A program made the position numbers and the translations under genes. Shown here one piece after another: positions 1 through 9,104 of a DNA stretch of 64,000 nucleotides. Source of the stretch: Cytophagales bacterium (GTDB lineage Bacteria; Bacteroidota; Bacteroidia; Cytophagales; Bernardetiaceae); NCBI GenBank assembly GCA_004293815.1, contig RDZD01000013.1, forward strand, positions 1 to 64,000, read 5' to 3'. Within the stretch, counting starts at the first letter, position 1. Each line of letters begins with the position of its first letter. The notes beneath the pieces are model-generated. The model was not told the origin of the DNA, did not search any database, and saw only the letters and a program-made list of their open reading frames with translations.

Positions 1-60
1 CAACTATATTTTTTCACGCTTATTTATTATTCTTTTAATTTTCTTTCTGTGATTTCAATC

Positions 61-1201
<1,141 letters not shown>

Positions 1202-1241
1202 TTTTTTTATTTCAACTAAACTAAAAATTTCACATGAACAG

Positions 1242-1300
1242 AAGCTACTCGGAGATTTAAGGCAATTTAAACGCCACTTTTGAGTAGCTTTTGTTCTTTT
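1242..1300 (+). terminator. Probable terminator after the first gene
   Basis: AAGCTACTC (1242-1250) pairs with GAGTAGCTT (1282-1290) across a 31-base loop and is followed by the T-rich run TTGTTCTTTT. The hairpin overlaps the TTG at 1291 that opens the longest frame of the next gene, which argues for that gene's later ATG. Confidence 0.55.
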
Positions 1301-1317
1301 TAACGAAAACTTTTTTT

Positions 1318-2802
1318 ATGAAACACTCCACTTTAGTTTTACTTTTACTGGGTTTTGTGCTCACCACTCTGCCAGCGCGTGCGCAGGAGAGTTATCCCAA
1401 GAAGTATGTTTCTTTCAGCACAGGTCTCAACTTTGGTTATCGTCAGCTGGTAACAAAGTTTCCGAATAACGACTTTTTTTACACGACGGTGGGCAACTTA
1501 GGCACGCACCTGGGAGTGGGCTATATTTACCAAAAAACGGCTAAAAAGGCACTTTGCCTCAACTTTCACATTGCCAAAGTGGCCGTAGCCGGAGAAAAAT
1601 ACAAGTATATAGAGGAGCAGATGCCAGGCTATATGTATTCTGGTCAACCTCGCAGGCCATTGGCTGTTTTCAGCGCAGCCTACAAACACAGCTTCCGCTA
1701 CTTTGACGTGCTGGTGGGCGGTGGGTTAGACTGGAACTATCGCTACAGAGCACGCTACCGACATATCTCCGATACCACCGTTATTGGCGGTAGCGGTCAG
1801 TCTAATATTGACAAAAGCTTTGTTTACAGAGTCAAAGAGTACGGCCCCCCTATCGCGCTCAACCCTTTTGTAACCCTAGGTTTGAGCAAGAGCATTCGGA
1901 CAGGCAAAAACGGCCTCATCAGTTTTTCTTTGATACACCAACAGAACTTTAGGGTCTCTGCAAGGCAAGAACGGTATTACATAGACCACAACAAGGACGG
2001 CGTGCCGCACAGCAGCAAAATCAACTTCAGAGGCACCAACACGCGTTTTGCTATTTCATATATCCATCGCATAGGCACACGCGAACGCAAACAAGAGCGC
2101 GGCGCAGAACCACAAAAGCCCAACAGGCTACGCAACCGGCTGGCTTTAGAACTGGGCGTGGGCGCAAACTATGCCTCACGACCTGTGCAACATAAATTTT
2201 CGGACCCTTGCAACATGCAACGCCTCGTCAAGCGCAACAGCCAATGGCACATAGGGCTTTCTTATCAAAAGGCCCCCGACTCGCCTTGGGCTTTTAATCT
2301 GAACTGGGGCCGCGTTACGCCTTGGTTTGGGTTTGGGTTTGATTGGGATGGCGGCAGTCTTAGTAGGTTAAATGCTTATTCTTATAATTATACAGCTCTC
2401 GTGGCTAGGCGATATGTCTATAAAGGTTGGGCACTGGAAGGCGGACTGGCCTTGGCATACCACGAAAAATACTCTGACGATAACTATGGTGAAAGATTGG
2501 CACAATGCCCCTCACCCGAAGACCCCAACATTCTCATCAACTATGACCGCTTCACATACCACTGGCGGTATTGGAATCCTCATATCATCATGGGTATTTC
2601 AAAAAATATCCGTTTTTCTAACCAAAACGAGTTGTTTTTTAATGTGATGTACCAAAAAGGCTTGTTCAAAGTGCGCGAAAATCGCTACGAATACGCCTAC
2701 CGCACGCCCGATGCCGAAAAAATAGCCGAATACCACATCTTCAGAGGCACTGTCCTGCGCGCCAGCGTGGGCTATCGCGTCAATTTGTCCAAGAAGAGAT
2801 AG
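1318..2802 (+). CDS. Outer-membrane beta-barrel-like protein, function unknown
   Basis: The product has 494 residues. The ATG at 1318 is preferred because it begins a clean signal peptide (MKHSTLVLLLLGFVLTTLPA, cleavage near ARAQ-ES). The frame is open from a TTG at 1291, but that lies in the preceding hairpin. The mature protein shows alternating aromatic and polar residues, many Tyr/Arg-rich strands (for example YRYRARYRH) and strand endings such as GVGYIY and ISYIHRIG, which suggest a beta-barrel. The final residues RASVGYRVNLSKKR also fit a terminal barrel strand. Outer-membrane location is inferred. No catalytic motif is visible and the ligand is unknown. It is convergent with nuoD across a structured gap. 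Confidence 0.6.
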   Translation: MKHSTLVLLLLGFVLTTLPARAQESYPKKYVSFSTGLNFGYRQLVTKFPNNDFFYTTVGNLGTHLGVGYIYQKTAKKALCLNFHIAKVAVAGEKYKYIEEQMPGYMYSGQPRRPLAVFSAAYKHSFRYFDVLVGGGLDWNYRYRARYRHISDTTVIGGSGQSNIDKSFVYRVKEYGPPIALNPFVTLGLSKSIRTGKNGLISFSLIHQQNFRVSARQERYYIDHNKDGVPHSSKINFRGTNTRFAISYIHRIGTRERKQERGAEPQKPNRLRNRLALELGVGANYASRPVQHKFSDPCNMQRLVKRNSQWHIGLSYQKAPDSPWAFNLNWGRVTPWFGFGFDWDGGSLSRLNAYSYNYTALVARRYVYKGWALEGGLALAYHEKYSDDNYGERLAQCPSPEDPNILINYDRFTYHWRYWNPHIIMGISKNIRFSNQNELFFNVMYQKGLFKVRENRYEYAYRTPDAEKIAEYHIFRGTVLRASVGYRVNLSKKR

Positions 2803-3163
2803 GATTAAGTTTGTTCTTCAGGCGGCCATAGTCCCCAATAGTCGTGTTTTTTTAGGCGCGTAGTTTGTGTAATCCTGAGAGAAAAATGAGGGAATCCTCA
2901 AGCCCTTTTTTACAAGTTTGTAAGGCTTTCGGACTCTGCCAAGGTGTAAAAAAAAACATACAGGGCCGCCAAACCTTATAGGGTTTGCCGCCGTGGCTTG
3001 GTTCCACGAGCAGGCCAAGTGGTGATGGGGCAGACACACAGACTTGCCCCAACAGGCGGTGCAAAGCCGCAGACCTTAAAAGAAAAAGCCTGAAAGCTTA
3101 ACGCATGTAGACATAAACTACATCAAGTAGACTTACTTCTTTGTTTTGCAGCAGAGGCGAGTC
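2803..3163. other. GC-rich intergenic region with several possible hairpins
   Basis: This 361-base gap lies between two convergent genes and looks richer in G+C than the other gaps. It holds TGGGGCA/TGCCCCA (3026-3032 with 3045-3051), CAAACC/GGTTTG (2970-2975 with 2982-2987) and GCGG/CCGC (3056-3059 with 3067-3070). The short open frames inside it have no protein-like composition. I did not find the hallmark sequences of RNase P RNA, tmRNA or SRP RNA. It could be a small RNA, a complex bidirectional terminator or a mobile-element remnant. Confidence 0.4.
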
Positions 3164-4366
3164 TTAGCGGTCTACTTCACCCAGAACGATGTCTAAAGAC
3201 CCCACAACAGCAATGAGGTCGGCCAGATAAATATTTTTGCACATAAAAGGCAGTGCCGACAAATTGCAAAAAGAGGGTGGACGCACCTTTATGCGGTCTG
3301 GTATAGATTTGTTGGCAAGGGTACGGATATAGAATCCGAGTTCGCCTTTTGGGCTTTCGCCCCTAAAATAAAGGTCTGTTTGCATGGGTCGTGGTTTTCG
3401 CACACAGGCCGCCTGAGGGTCAAAGTCTCGGCTTCTGGGGTGTTTTTTCTGCAAAATTTCTGCGCATTGCTTCACAATATGGAGCGACTCCAAGGCTTCC
3501 AGAAAGCGCACTCGGCTTCGGTCGTAGCAGTCGCCGTTTTGGGCAGTAGGGACGGCAAAGTCTAGCTCTGGATATACCGAATAAGCTTCTATGCGGCGCA
3601 AATCATAAGCCAAACCGCAAGCCCGCAACATAGGCCCCGTAACGCCCAGATTGATGGCTTCCGCAAGCTTGAGCGCACTCAAGCCCTGGGTTCGCTTCAT
3701 AAAAATAGGGTTTTCTAGCACCAAAGTTTCAAACTCGCGCAACTTGGGTGGCAGGTAGTGAACCAACTCCAAACACCGTTCTTCAAAGCCCAAAGGCAAA
3801 TCGTAATAAAGGCCACCCACCCAAATGTAGTTGTAGAGCTGGCGCGCGCCTGTGAGCCACTCCAGCATACGCAAAATGTGCTCGCGGTCGCGCATGGCCC
3901 ACAAAAAGGCCGTTACCGCGCCCAAATCGTTGGCAAAAGTGCCCAAAGCCAGCAGATGTGAGGCTATGCGATTGAGTTCTGCCACCAAAACGCGTATAAA
4001 TTCTACACGCGGCGCTATGTTGCCTTCAATGCCCAGCAGTTTTTCTACTGCCATGGCATAAATGTGGGTACTGTTCATGGAGGCGGCGTAGTCCATTCTG
4101 TCCACATAGGGTATAATCTGCTGGAACGTCAGTTTTTCGGCGTGCTTCTCAAAACAGCGGTGCAAATAGCCAATGTGCGGCACCACGTCCTTTACCAGCT
4201 CACCATCTAGCAGCACCTCAAGCCTCAGCACACCGTGTGTGGAGGGGTGCTGGGGGCCTAAATTGATGAGCATTTCCTCATAAGCAAGCTCTTGAGCCTT
4301 ATAAAATGTAGGCTCAGAAGCGTTCAAATAGGCTTGGGTTTGCTCAAAAGTGGGTTTAAGTGGCAT
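3164..4366 (-). CDS. nuoD: NADH-quinone oxidoreductase subunit D
   Basis: The product (400 residues) is the 49-kDa-type subunit of respiratory complex I. It helps form the quinone-binding site at the junction of the peripheral and membrane arms. The diagnostic segment LGPQHPSTHGVLRLEV is near the N-terminus, followed by HIGYLHRCFEKHAE and PYVDRMDYAASM, all hallmarks of NuoD. The C-terminus ends with the family's DIVLGEVDR. The ATG at 4366 is chosen over 4393 because a TAnnTTTG box covers 4391-4398. The family length is about 400. It is unusual that no other nuo gene is adjacent: upstream is a glycosyltransferase and downstream a convergent barrel-like gene. A second subunit, NuoM, lies about 37 kb away. 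Confidence 0.96.
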   Translation of the reverse strand: MPLKPTFEQTQAYLNASEPTFYKAQELAYEEMLINLGPQHPSTHGVLRLEVLLDGELVKDVVPHIGYLHRCFEKHAEKLTFQQIIPYVDRMDYAASMNSTHIYAMAVEKLLGIEGNIAPRVEFIRVLVAELNRIASHLLALGTFANDLGAVTAFLWAMRDREHILRMLEWLTGARQLYNYIWVGGLYYDLPLGFEERCLELVHYLPPKLREFETLVLENPIFMKRTQGLSALKLAEAINLGVTGPMLRACGLAYDLRRIEAYSVYPELDFAVPTAQNGDCYDRSRVRFLEALESLHIVKQCAEILQKKHPRSRDFDPQAACVRKPRPMQTDLYFRGESPKGELGFYIRTLANKSIPDRIKVRPPSFCNLSALPFMCKNIYLADLIAVVGSLDIVLGEVDR

Positions 4367-4390
4367 GATGGCGCGTGTTATGCAACTACA

Positions 4391-4398
4391 CAAAGATA
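4391..4398 (-). promoter_or_regulatory. Promoter -7 box for nuoD
   Basis: The minus strand reads TATCTTTG, a perfect match to the Bacteroidota -7 consensus TAnnTTTG, 25 bases before the ATG at 4366. No clear -33 TTG is seen. Confidence 0.5.
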
Positions 4399-4498
4399 TA
4401 AAGCGGTCATGAATAAGAAAAGCTTAAAGAGAAGGAGTTTAAGTGCTACGCACACTAAAAGGCTCGGTAAATAGCATTCTTTGGTTCAACAAGAACTT

Positions 4499-5626
4499 CT
4501 AAGCCTTAACAGCTAGAAAGCATAAAAAGTTATCTTTTTGTTCCCAATAATAATCCAGAATCTGTTCTTGGTAGTAGTGAGCAAAATAAAACATCGCATC
4601 TCTCACCTCATAAAAAGACAAAGCTTGTCCTCTTCTGTTGGTTTCAAGATCTGTGAGGCGATATGAAATTTTGGCTTTGGCCAGAAGCTTATTAGCCTTC
4701 GCCATATAAGGGCCCAGTTTGCTGTTCTTTGTTTCAAAAAGTGCAATTTCTTGTTTTAAGAATAAATACTCGCCTGTTTTGAGGTCTGACCAACGTTTGG
4801 TCCACTCCATCAGCGAAGCCTCTAGCGGAAATTGAGGCTGATAATTGGGCTTAGCGTCTTTGAACGATAGGGCTGGTCTAGCCTGATAAATTTCGCCCCA
4901 TTGAGGGTAGGGGTTGTTGATGTCCTTCGGAAAGGTTTTGGCGTGGTAATAGTCCAACATTTTTTGCTTCCAGTCTGTGGGCATATTGTCTCTGACATCA
5001 GAGGCGGGGTGCCACTGATGAAAGACTGGTGCCTTCTCGAGTGGCAAACGCTCATTCTGAAGCCCTGCCGCCACCAGTCGGGTGCGCATGTCGAGGTCTT
5101 CTACGCCCCACACACGAAAATATTCGTCAAAACCGCCAATAGCATGAATGTCAGATCGTGGAACGGTAAAAATACCTAAAGCTGCTGCATCGCTCTGCCG
5201 CAAGTGGGCCCAGTCTTGTTCGTGCAGTTGAGCATAAGCCGTAAAGTTTTCGGGCAGATAATAGCAGCCATAAAACAACAAGGTTCGCGGTTTGACGTGC
5301 TGCTGAAGCACCCTCAAAAAATGAGGCGCATAAATCATATCCACATCGAGCGTAACTATAAAATCAGCTTTAGCAGCTCGCAAACCTGTATTGAGTGCGT
5401 GAGAACGATTCCAAAAACGCCCTTCAGAATCATTGTAAATCAAGCTCACAAATGGATAAGCTCTGCAAAGCTCTGCCACTTGTACCGCTAAGTTTTTTTC
5501 TGAGCCATAATCAACCAACACCAGCTCAAAGTCCTCAAAACTCTGTGCGCGCAGCGAAGCCAAACAACGCTCTAGGCGCAGCAAATCGCGGTTGCGGTAT
5601 GGCAAAAGCAAACTAAAAAAGGGCAT
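4499..5626 (-). CDS. Family 2 glycosyltransferase with galactosyltransferase-type C-terminal region
   Basis: The 375-residue protein begins with a GT-A fold typical of GT2: the strand FSLLLPYRNRD, the nucleotide-binding ELVLVDYGSE, and the metal-binding TLDVDM. A later segment, IGGFDEYFRVWGVEDLDM, matches the Glyco_transf_7C region that completes the acceptor site. It probably transfers a sugar in envelope polysaccharide or glycoprotein synthesis, but donor and acceptor cannot be read from sequence. No membrane segments are visible, so it should be cytosolic. The ATG at 5626 is used because the one at 5683 lies in a TATGTTTG promoter box. It stands 132 bases upstream of nuoD with separate promoters. 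Confidence 0.85.
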   Translation of the reverse strand: MPFFSLLLPYRNRDLLRLERCLASLRAQSFEDFELVLVDYGSEKNLAVQVAELCRAYPFVSLIYNDSEGRFWNRSHALNTGLRAAKADFIVTLDVDMIYAPHFLRVLQQHVKPRTLLFYGCYYLPENFTAYAQLHEQDWAHLRQSDAAALGIFTVPRSDIHAIGGFDEYFRVWGVEDLDMRTRLVAAGLQNERLPLEKAPVFHQWHPASDVRDNMPTDWKQKMLDYYHAKTFPKDINNPYPQWGEIYQARPALSFKDAKPNYQPQFPLEASLMEWTKRWSDLKTGEYLFLKQEIALFETKNSKLGPYMAKANKLLAKAKISYRLTDLETNRRGQALSFYEVRDAMFYFAHYYQEQILDYYWEQKDNFLCFLAVKA

Positions 5627-5952
5627 ATTCGTAAACCAAAGCTTGTTTTGAAAACATCTGACGCATTTTAGCCGCACAAACATAGCTAAAATTTTCTAGC
5701 ACCTGATAAAGCTAGCTCAATTTATGAGAATCTATTTAGCTCTAGGTCAATAACGTCTTTTGTACTTAAAATTAACGGCTGAAATCTTACAAATTTTCAA
5801 GTCTCAAGACAGTAGCATGAGTTTGTTATGGGTTGAGCTAAGATTTATAAAACAGCTTGTGAATTTGCAAAGAATAGCTAGTTTTTAGAATGGCAATGCA
5901 ACAAGTAAAGGTTATTTTGCGTTTTTATACGTAGAGTTATTTCTAAACAAAC
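5627..5952. other. AT-rich divergent intergenic region
   Basis: This 326-base gap separates the divergent glycosyltransferase and thioredoxin genes. Apart from the -7 box at 5677-5684 I see no gene, RNA or repeat. It presumably carries the promoters of both genes. Confidence 0.5.
5677..5684 (-). promoter_or_regulatory. Promoter -7 box for the glycosyltransferase
   Basis: The minus strand reads TATGTTTG, matching TAnnTTTG, about 50 bases before the ATG at 5626. It overlaps the alternative upstream ATG at 5683. Confidence 0.45.
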
Positions 5953-6501
5953 ATGAACAAAAAAATTCTGATTTTTGTAGCCTTAGCCTGCTTGCTTGTG
6001 GTGGGTGTGGTCATACAGCTTGCAGTGGCCCATAGTGATTCTGATAGCTCTTCGCTGGGAGATTTGCCAGCAGGAGCAGAAATGCTGGCCAGAACTACCC
6101 CTGACGGCAAGCCGCGCTCCTTCGAAGATGTTTTGGCTAGTTATAAAGGCAAAGTCGTTTATGTAGATTTTTGGGCTAGTTGGTGTGGACCTTGTCGCCG
6201 CGAAATGCCAAAGTCGGCTGAGCTTAAAGAAAAAATTAAAAATGAGAATCTGGTCTTCTTGTACGTGTCGTTGGATGAAAGCCAAAGTGATTTCAAAACA
6301 GCCGTTAAAAAACTCAATATCATGGGCAAACACTTTTTGCCTATAGACGTGGTAGCAGCTGATATTGGCGAAAAATACCAAGTGACAGGCATTCCGCGCT
6401 ATATGATTGTAGACAAAACAGGAAAAATTGTAAATGCCGATGCCACACGCCCAGGAGAAAAGGCCACCCTTGAAGCACTTCAGGCAGAACTTAATAAATA
6501 A
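5953..6501 (+). CDS. TlpA-like membrane-anchored thioredoxin
   Basis: The 182-residue protein has an N-terminal hydrophobic segment (about 5-26) that would act as signal peptide or anchor, then a thioredoxin fold. The active site is WCGPC, with cysteines at 78 and 81, preceded by VVYVDFWAS. The cis-proline loop is seen in TGIPRYMIVD. Such periplasmic TlpA/ResA-type proteins reduce or exchange disulfides, for example on apocytochrome c or secreted proteins. The reductant and substrate here are unknown. It is followed by a strong terminator, so it is probably transcribed alone. Confidence 0.88.
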   Translation: MNKKILIFVALACLLVVGVVIQLAVAHSDSDSSSLGDLPAGAEMLARTTPDGKPRSFEDVLASYKGKVVYVDFWASWCGPCRREMPKSAELKEKIKNENLVFLYVSLDESQSDFKTAVKKLNIMGKHFLPIDVVAADIGEKYQVTGIPRYMIVDKTGKIVNADATRPGEKATLEALQAELNK

Positions 6502-6527
6502 TTAAGTCATTTACTTCTGCACAATTT

Positions 6528-6577
6528 AAACCATAAGTATTTTGGTGTATCCAAACCCAAAATATTTATGGTTTTTT
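6528..6577 (+). terminator. Rho-independent terminator after the thioredoxin gene
   Basis: AACCATAAGTATTTTGG pairs with CCAAAATATTTATGGTT over 17 positions with one G-T pair, followed by TTTTTT. The stem contains the ATG at 6568, so the next gene must start later. Confidence 0.85.
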
Positions 6578-6603
6578 CTTTATACTCTATCAAAACACAA
6601 CAG

Positions 6604-7689
6604 ATGACTCATTTTAAACATGCTTTTTGGGTGTTTTTTTTAGTATTTTTGTTTGGCTGCAAAAAAAATACAGTTAATCCAACTGCAACAAGCATCTATT
6701 TCCCGCCCAAAGCTGGCAGCTGGGCTACAGCCAATCTGGACAGTCTGGGCTGGAACAAAGCAGCTCTAGCCGACTTGAACGGCTTCTTGGAAAGAGGCAA
6801 CACCAGAGCATTTTTGATTCTCAAAGATGGTAAAATTGCTCATGAAATATATTTTGGCAAAGAGCTTAGGGGAGATAAGCCTTTTGGCAATACAAGCTTG
6901 TGGTATTGGGCTTCTGCCGCCAAAACGCTTACCTCTACTCTAATAGGCATTGCGCAGCAAGAAGGCATGCTCAAAATTGAAGAATCAAGCCAAAAGTACT
7001 TGGGCAAGGGCTGGTCTTCGCTTTCACCTGAGCAGGAACAAAAGATTACTATCAAAAATCACCTCACTATGACCACAGGACTAGATGATAGCAATTTTGA
7101 CTGCACAAAGCCTGAGTGTTTGAAGTATTTGGCTGAACCAAGCACGCGCTGGGCTTATCACAATGCTCCTTATACCATTCTAGACCAGATACTGAGCAGT
7201 GCCTCTAGGATGTCTTTTGATGATTTTTTTAATACTCGTCTCCAAGCACCGCTGGGAATGAGCGGTATTTGGAGTTACGCAGGCTATAATCATCTTTACA
7301 TAAGCGATGCGCGCAGTATGGCTCGTTTCGGAATATGTATTTTAGCCAAAGGCAAATGGCAGGACAAACAAATTATCAACGAAGCTTATCTCGCCGAAAT
7401 GTTAGCTACTTCACAAGGAATCAATCCTTCTTATGGCTATTTGTGGTGGCTTAATGGAAAAAGTAAATTCATGGCACCAGGCTCTCAAATGGTATTCAAT
7501 ACCTCTCTTGCGCCCAACGCGCCCACAGATGCGGTGTGTGCTCTTGGTAAAAACGGCCAGATTATAGACGTTGTACCTTCTCAAAACTTGGTGGTGGTAC
7601 GCATGGGCGAAAACCCAGACCCTTCTAACGTGCCCTTGGTTTACCACGACGAGCTTTGGGAAAAAATAAATGCTGTTGTAAAAAAATAA
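6604..7689 (+). CDS. Beta-lactamase-family serine hydrolase, lipoprotein
   Basis: The 361-residue protein starts at the ATG at 6604, because the earlier in-frame ATG at 6568 sits in a terminator. A lipoprotein signal peptide ends in FLFGC (Cys19). The hydrolase domain shows the class C/esterase motif SAAK (Ser104, Lys107) and the second motif YHN (185-187), with PLGMSGI and YGYLWW further on. These proteins cleave ester or amide bonds; the family includes esterases, D-peptidases and beta-lactamases. Membrane-anchored periplasmic placement is inferred. The true substrate is unknown, so antibiotic resistance should not be assumed. Confidence 0.88.
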   Translation: MTHFKHAFWVFFLVFLFGCKKNTVNPTATSIYFPPKAGSWATANLDSLGWNKAALADLNGFLERGNTRAFLILKDGKIAHEIYFGKELRGDKPFGNTSLWYWASAAKTLTSTLIGIAQQEGMLKIEESSQKYLGKGWSSLSPEQEQKITIKNHLTMTTGLDDSNFDCTKPECLKYLAEPSTRWAYHNAPYTILDQILSSASRMSFDDFFNTRLQAPLGMSGIWSYAGYNHLYISDARSMARFGICILAKGKWQDKQIINEAYLAEMLATSQGINPSYGYLWWLNGKSKFMAPGSQMVFNTSLAPNAPTDAVCALGKNGQIIDVVPSQNLVVVRMGENPDPSNVPLVYHDELWEKINAVVKK

Positions 7690-7767
7690 TGTTCTCTTTG
7701 AGCTGCTATGCAAGAATAAGAATATCTTTGCAGCAGGTCTTATTTTGGGAACATTTCAATTTATGCA

Positions 7768-8166
7768 GTGGTAGAGTTTATCCAATCTGGTTCGGTTGTT
7801 TTGGCCATCATCGTGCGGGCACAATACAGGCGCGAGGGCGTGGAGTTTTTTACTCCGCTTTCCTTTTCGCAACAACTCGGCTATATGAACCGTCCAAAAG
7901 GCTATGTGGTAGTACCTCACAAGCATTTGCCGCAAAGCAGAGAAGTTCTAAATACCCAAGAGGTGCTTTTCGTGCGTTCAGGCAAAATACGGGCTGACTT
8001 TTATACCGAAAACAACGACTATCATTCAAGTGCACTTTTGTTGCCGCATGACGTGATTTTGCTGGCAGCTGGAGGACACGGCTTTGAAATGCTGGAAGAC
8101 AGTGAGTTGATAGAAGTCAAGCAAGGCCCCTACAATGAAAAAACCGACAAACTGCATTTCCAATAA
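7768..8166 (+). CDS. Small cupin-fold protein
   Basis: The 132-residue protein starts at a GTG. No in-frame ATG or GTG is available between the upstream stop at 7717 and this codon. The sequence has cupin features: VPHKHLP, QEVLFVRSGKIRADFY, and LLAAGGHGFEMLEDSELIEVKQGPY. The last segment is strongly conserved in a family of single-domain cupins often found near surface-sugar genes; that association is from memory. It may bind a metal or small sugar nucleotide, but no activity is known. It is followed 34 bases later by the metallo-hydrolase gene and may be co-transcribed with it. Confidence 0.78.
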   Translation: MVEFIQSGSVVLAIIVRAQYRREGVEFFTPLSFSQQLGYMNRPKGYVVVPHKHLPQSREVLNTQEVLFVRSGKIRADFYTENNDYHSSALLLPHDVILLAAGGHGFEMLEDSELIEVKQGPYNEKTDKLHFQ

Positions 8167-8200
8167 CAAACTCTAACTTGACAACGCAAATAAAAACATC

Positions 8201-9040
8201 ATGAACTTACACGTAATTCATGCAGGAAACTTCAAATTGGACGGTGGTGCCATGTTTGGGGTGGTGCCAAAGGTGATGTGGAATAAGCTAAACCCAGCCG
8301 ACGAAAACAACATGTGTACTTGGGCTTTACGCTGTCTGCTGATAGAAGATGGTAAGCGACTCATTCTCATAGACACAGGCGCAGGCGATAAGCAAGATGC
8401 TAAGTTTAAGGGACATTTTTACTTGAGTGGCGAAAAATTGCTAGAAAATGCTCTCAAAGCCAAGGGCTTTAGCCCTGATGATATCACAGATGTTTTTTTG
8501 ACACACTTACATTTTGACCACTGCGGAGGAGCGGTAACACGCCGATCCGACGGTCAGCTTGTTCCTACTTTCAAGAACGCTGTTTATTGGTCCAATACCG
8601 CCCATTGGGATTGGGCACTCAAGCCCAACGCTAGAGAAAAAGCCAGCTTTTTGCAAGAAAACATCAAACCTATACAAGAGTCTGGACAACTGCAATTTAT
8701 CAGCGCAGAAACTCCATTTCCGCATGCGTCTTTACAAGTGGAGTTTCTGGACGGCCACACTGAAAAACAAATGATTCCAATTATCCCCTACAAGAATCAT
8801 CATTTGGTTTTTGCAGCAGATCTTTTTCCGTCCATACACCACGTCCGTATGCCTTATGTGATGAGCTATGATTTGCGTCCGCTTCTAACCTTACAAGAAA
8901 AAGAAAAAATTCTCAAAAAAGCTGTTCAGAATGACTGGCTTTTGTTTTTTGAGCACGACCACGCTAATGAGTGTGCCAGCGTGACGCAAACTGAAGCGGG
9001 CATAGTGGTTGAGAAAAGCTATTTGTTGTCTGAAATTTAG
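8201..9040 (+). CDS. MBL-fold metallo-hydrolase
   Basis: The 279-residue protein carries the zinc-binding signature HLHFDH at 102-107, preceded by LILIDTGAG and followed by AVYWSNTAHWDWA and IIPYKNHHLVFAADLFPS. Further ligands appear as the His in LDGHTEKQ, the Asp in FAADLF and the His in FFEHDHA. The arrangement is that of the lactonase/methyl-parathion-hydrolase branch of the superfamily. It probably hydrolyses an ester or lactone in the cytoplasm, as no signal peptide is seen. The substrate is unknown. A strong terminator follows. Confidence 0.88.
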   Translation: MNLHVIHAGNFKLDGGAMFGVVPKVMWNKLNPADENNMCTWALRCLLIEDGKRLILIDTGAGDKQDAKFKGHFYLSGEKLLENALKAKGFSPDDITDVFLTHLHFDHCGGAVTRRSDGQLVPTFKNAVYWSNTAHWDWALKPNAREKASFLQENIKPIQESGQLQFISAETPFPHASLQVEFLDGHTEKQMIPIIPYKNHHLVFAADLFPSIHHVRMPYVMSYDLRPLLTLQEKEKILKKAVQNDWLLFFEHDHANECASVTQTEAGIVVEKSYLLSEI

Positions 9041-9060
9041 AAAAACTACAGATACTAAGC

Positions 9061-9099
9061 AAAAAAAGGGGTGTGTTCTGGAAACACACCCCTTTTTTT
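9061..9099. terminator. Strong bidirectional terminator
   Basis: AAAAAAAGGGGTGTGTT and AACACACCCCTTTTTTT form a long perfect stem with a short loop (CTGGA region). It ends the plus-strand hydrolase gene and, on the other strand, the lipoprotein gene that stops at 9105. Confidence 0.95.
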
Positions 9100-9104
9100 G
9101 CGTT

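Noticed and set aside
2818-3064. Two short minus-strand frames in the gap after the barrel-like gene
   Set aside because: They have no protein-like composition and shift frame relative to each other; the region fits non-coding structured DNA better.
4292-4474. Short basic open frame on the plus strand, including a Lys/Arg-rich end
   Set aside because: It overlaps nuoD and its promoter on the other strand, has no family likeness and no promoter of its own, and is best explained as chance.
6604-7689. Antibiotic-resistance beta-lactamase
   Set aside because: It has the family motifs, but many lipoproteins of this group are esterases or peptidases, and nothing ties it to resistance.
7656-7997. 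Frame overlapping the cupin gene on the same strand
   Set aside because: It runs in another frame over the cupin gene, whose product matches a conserved family.
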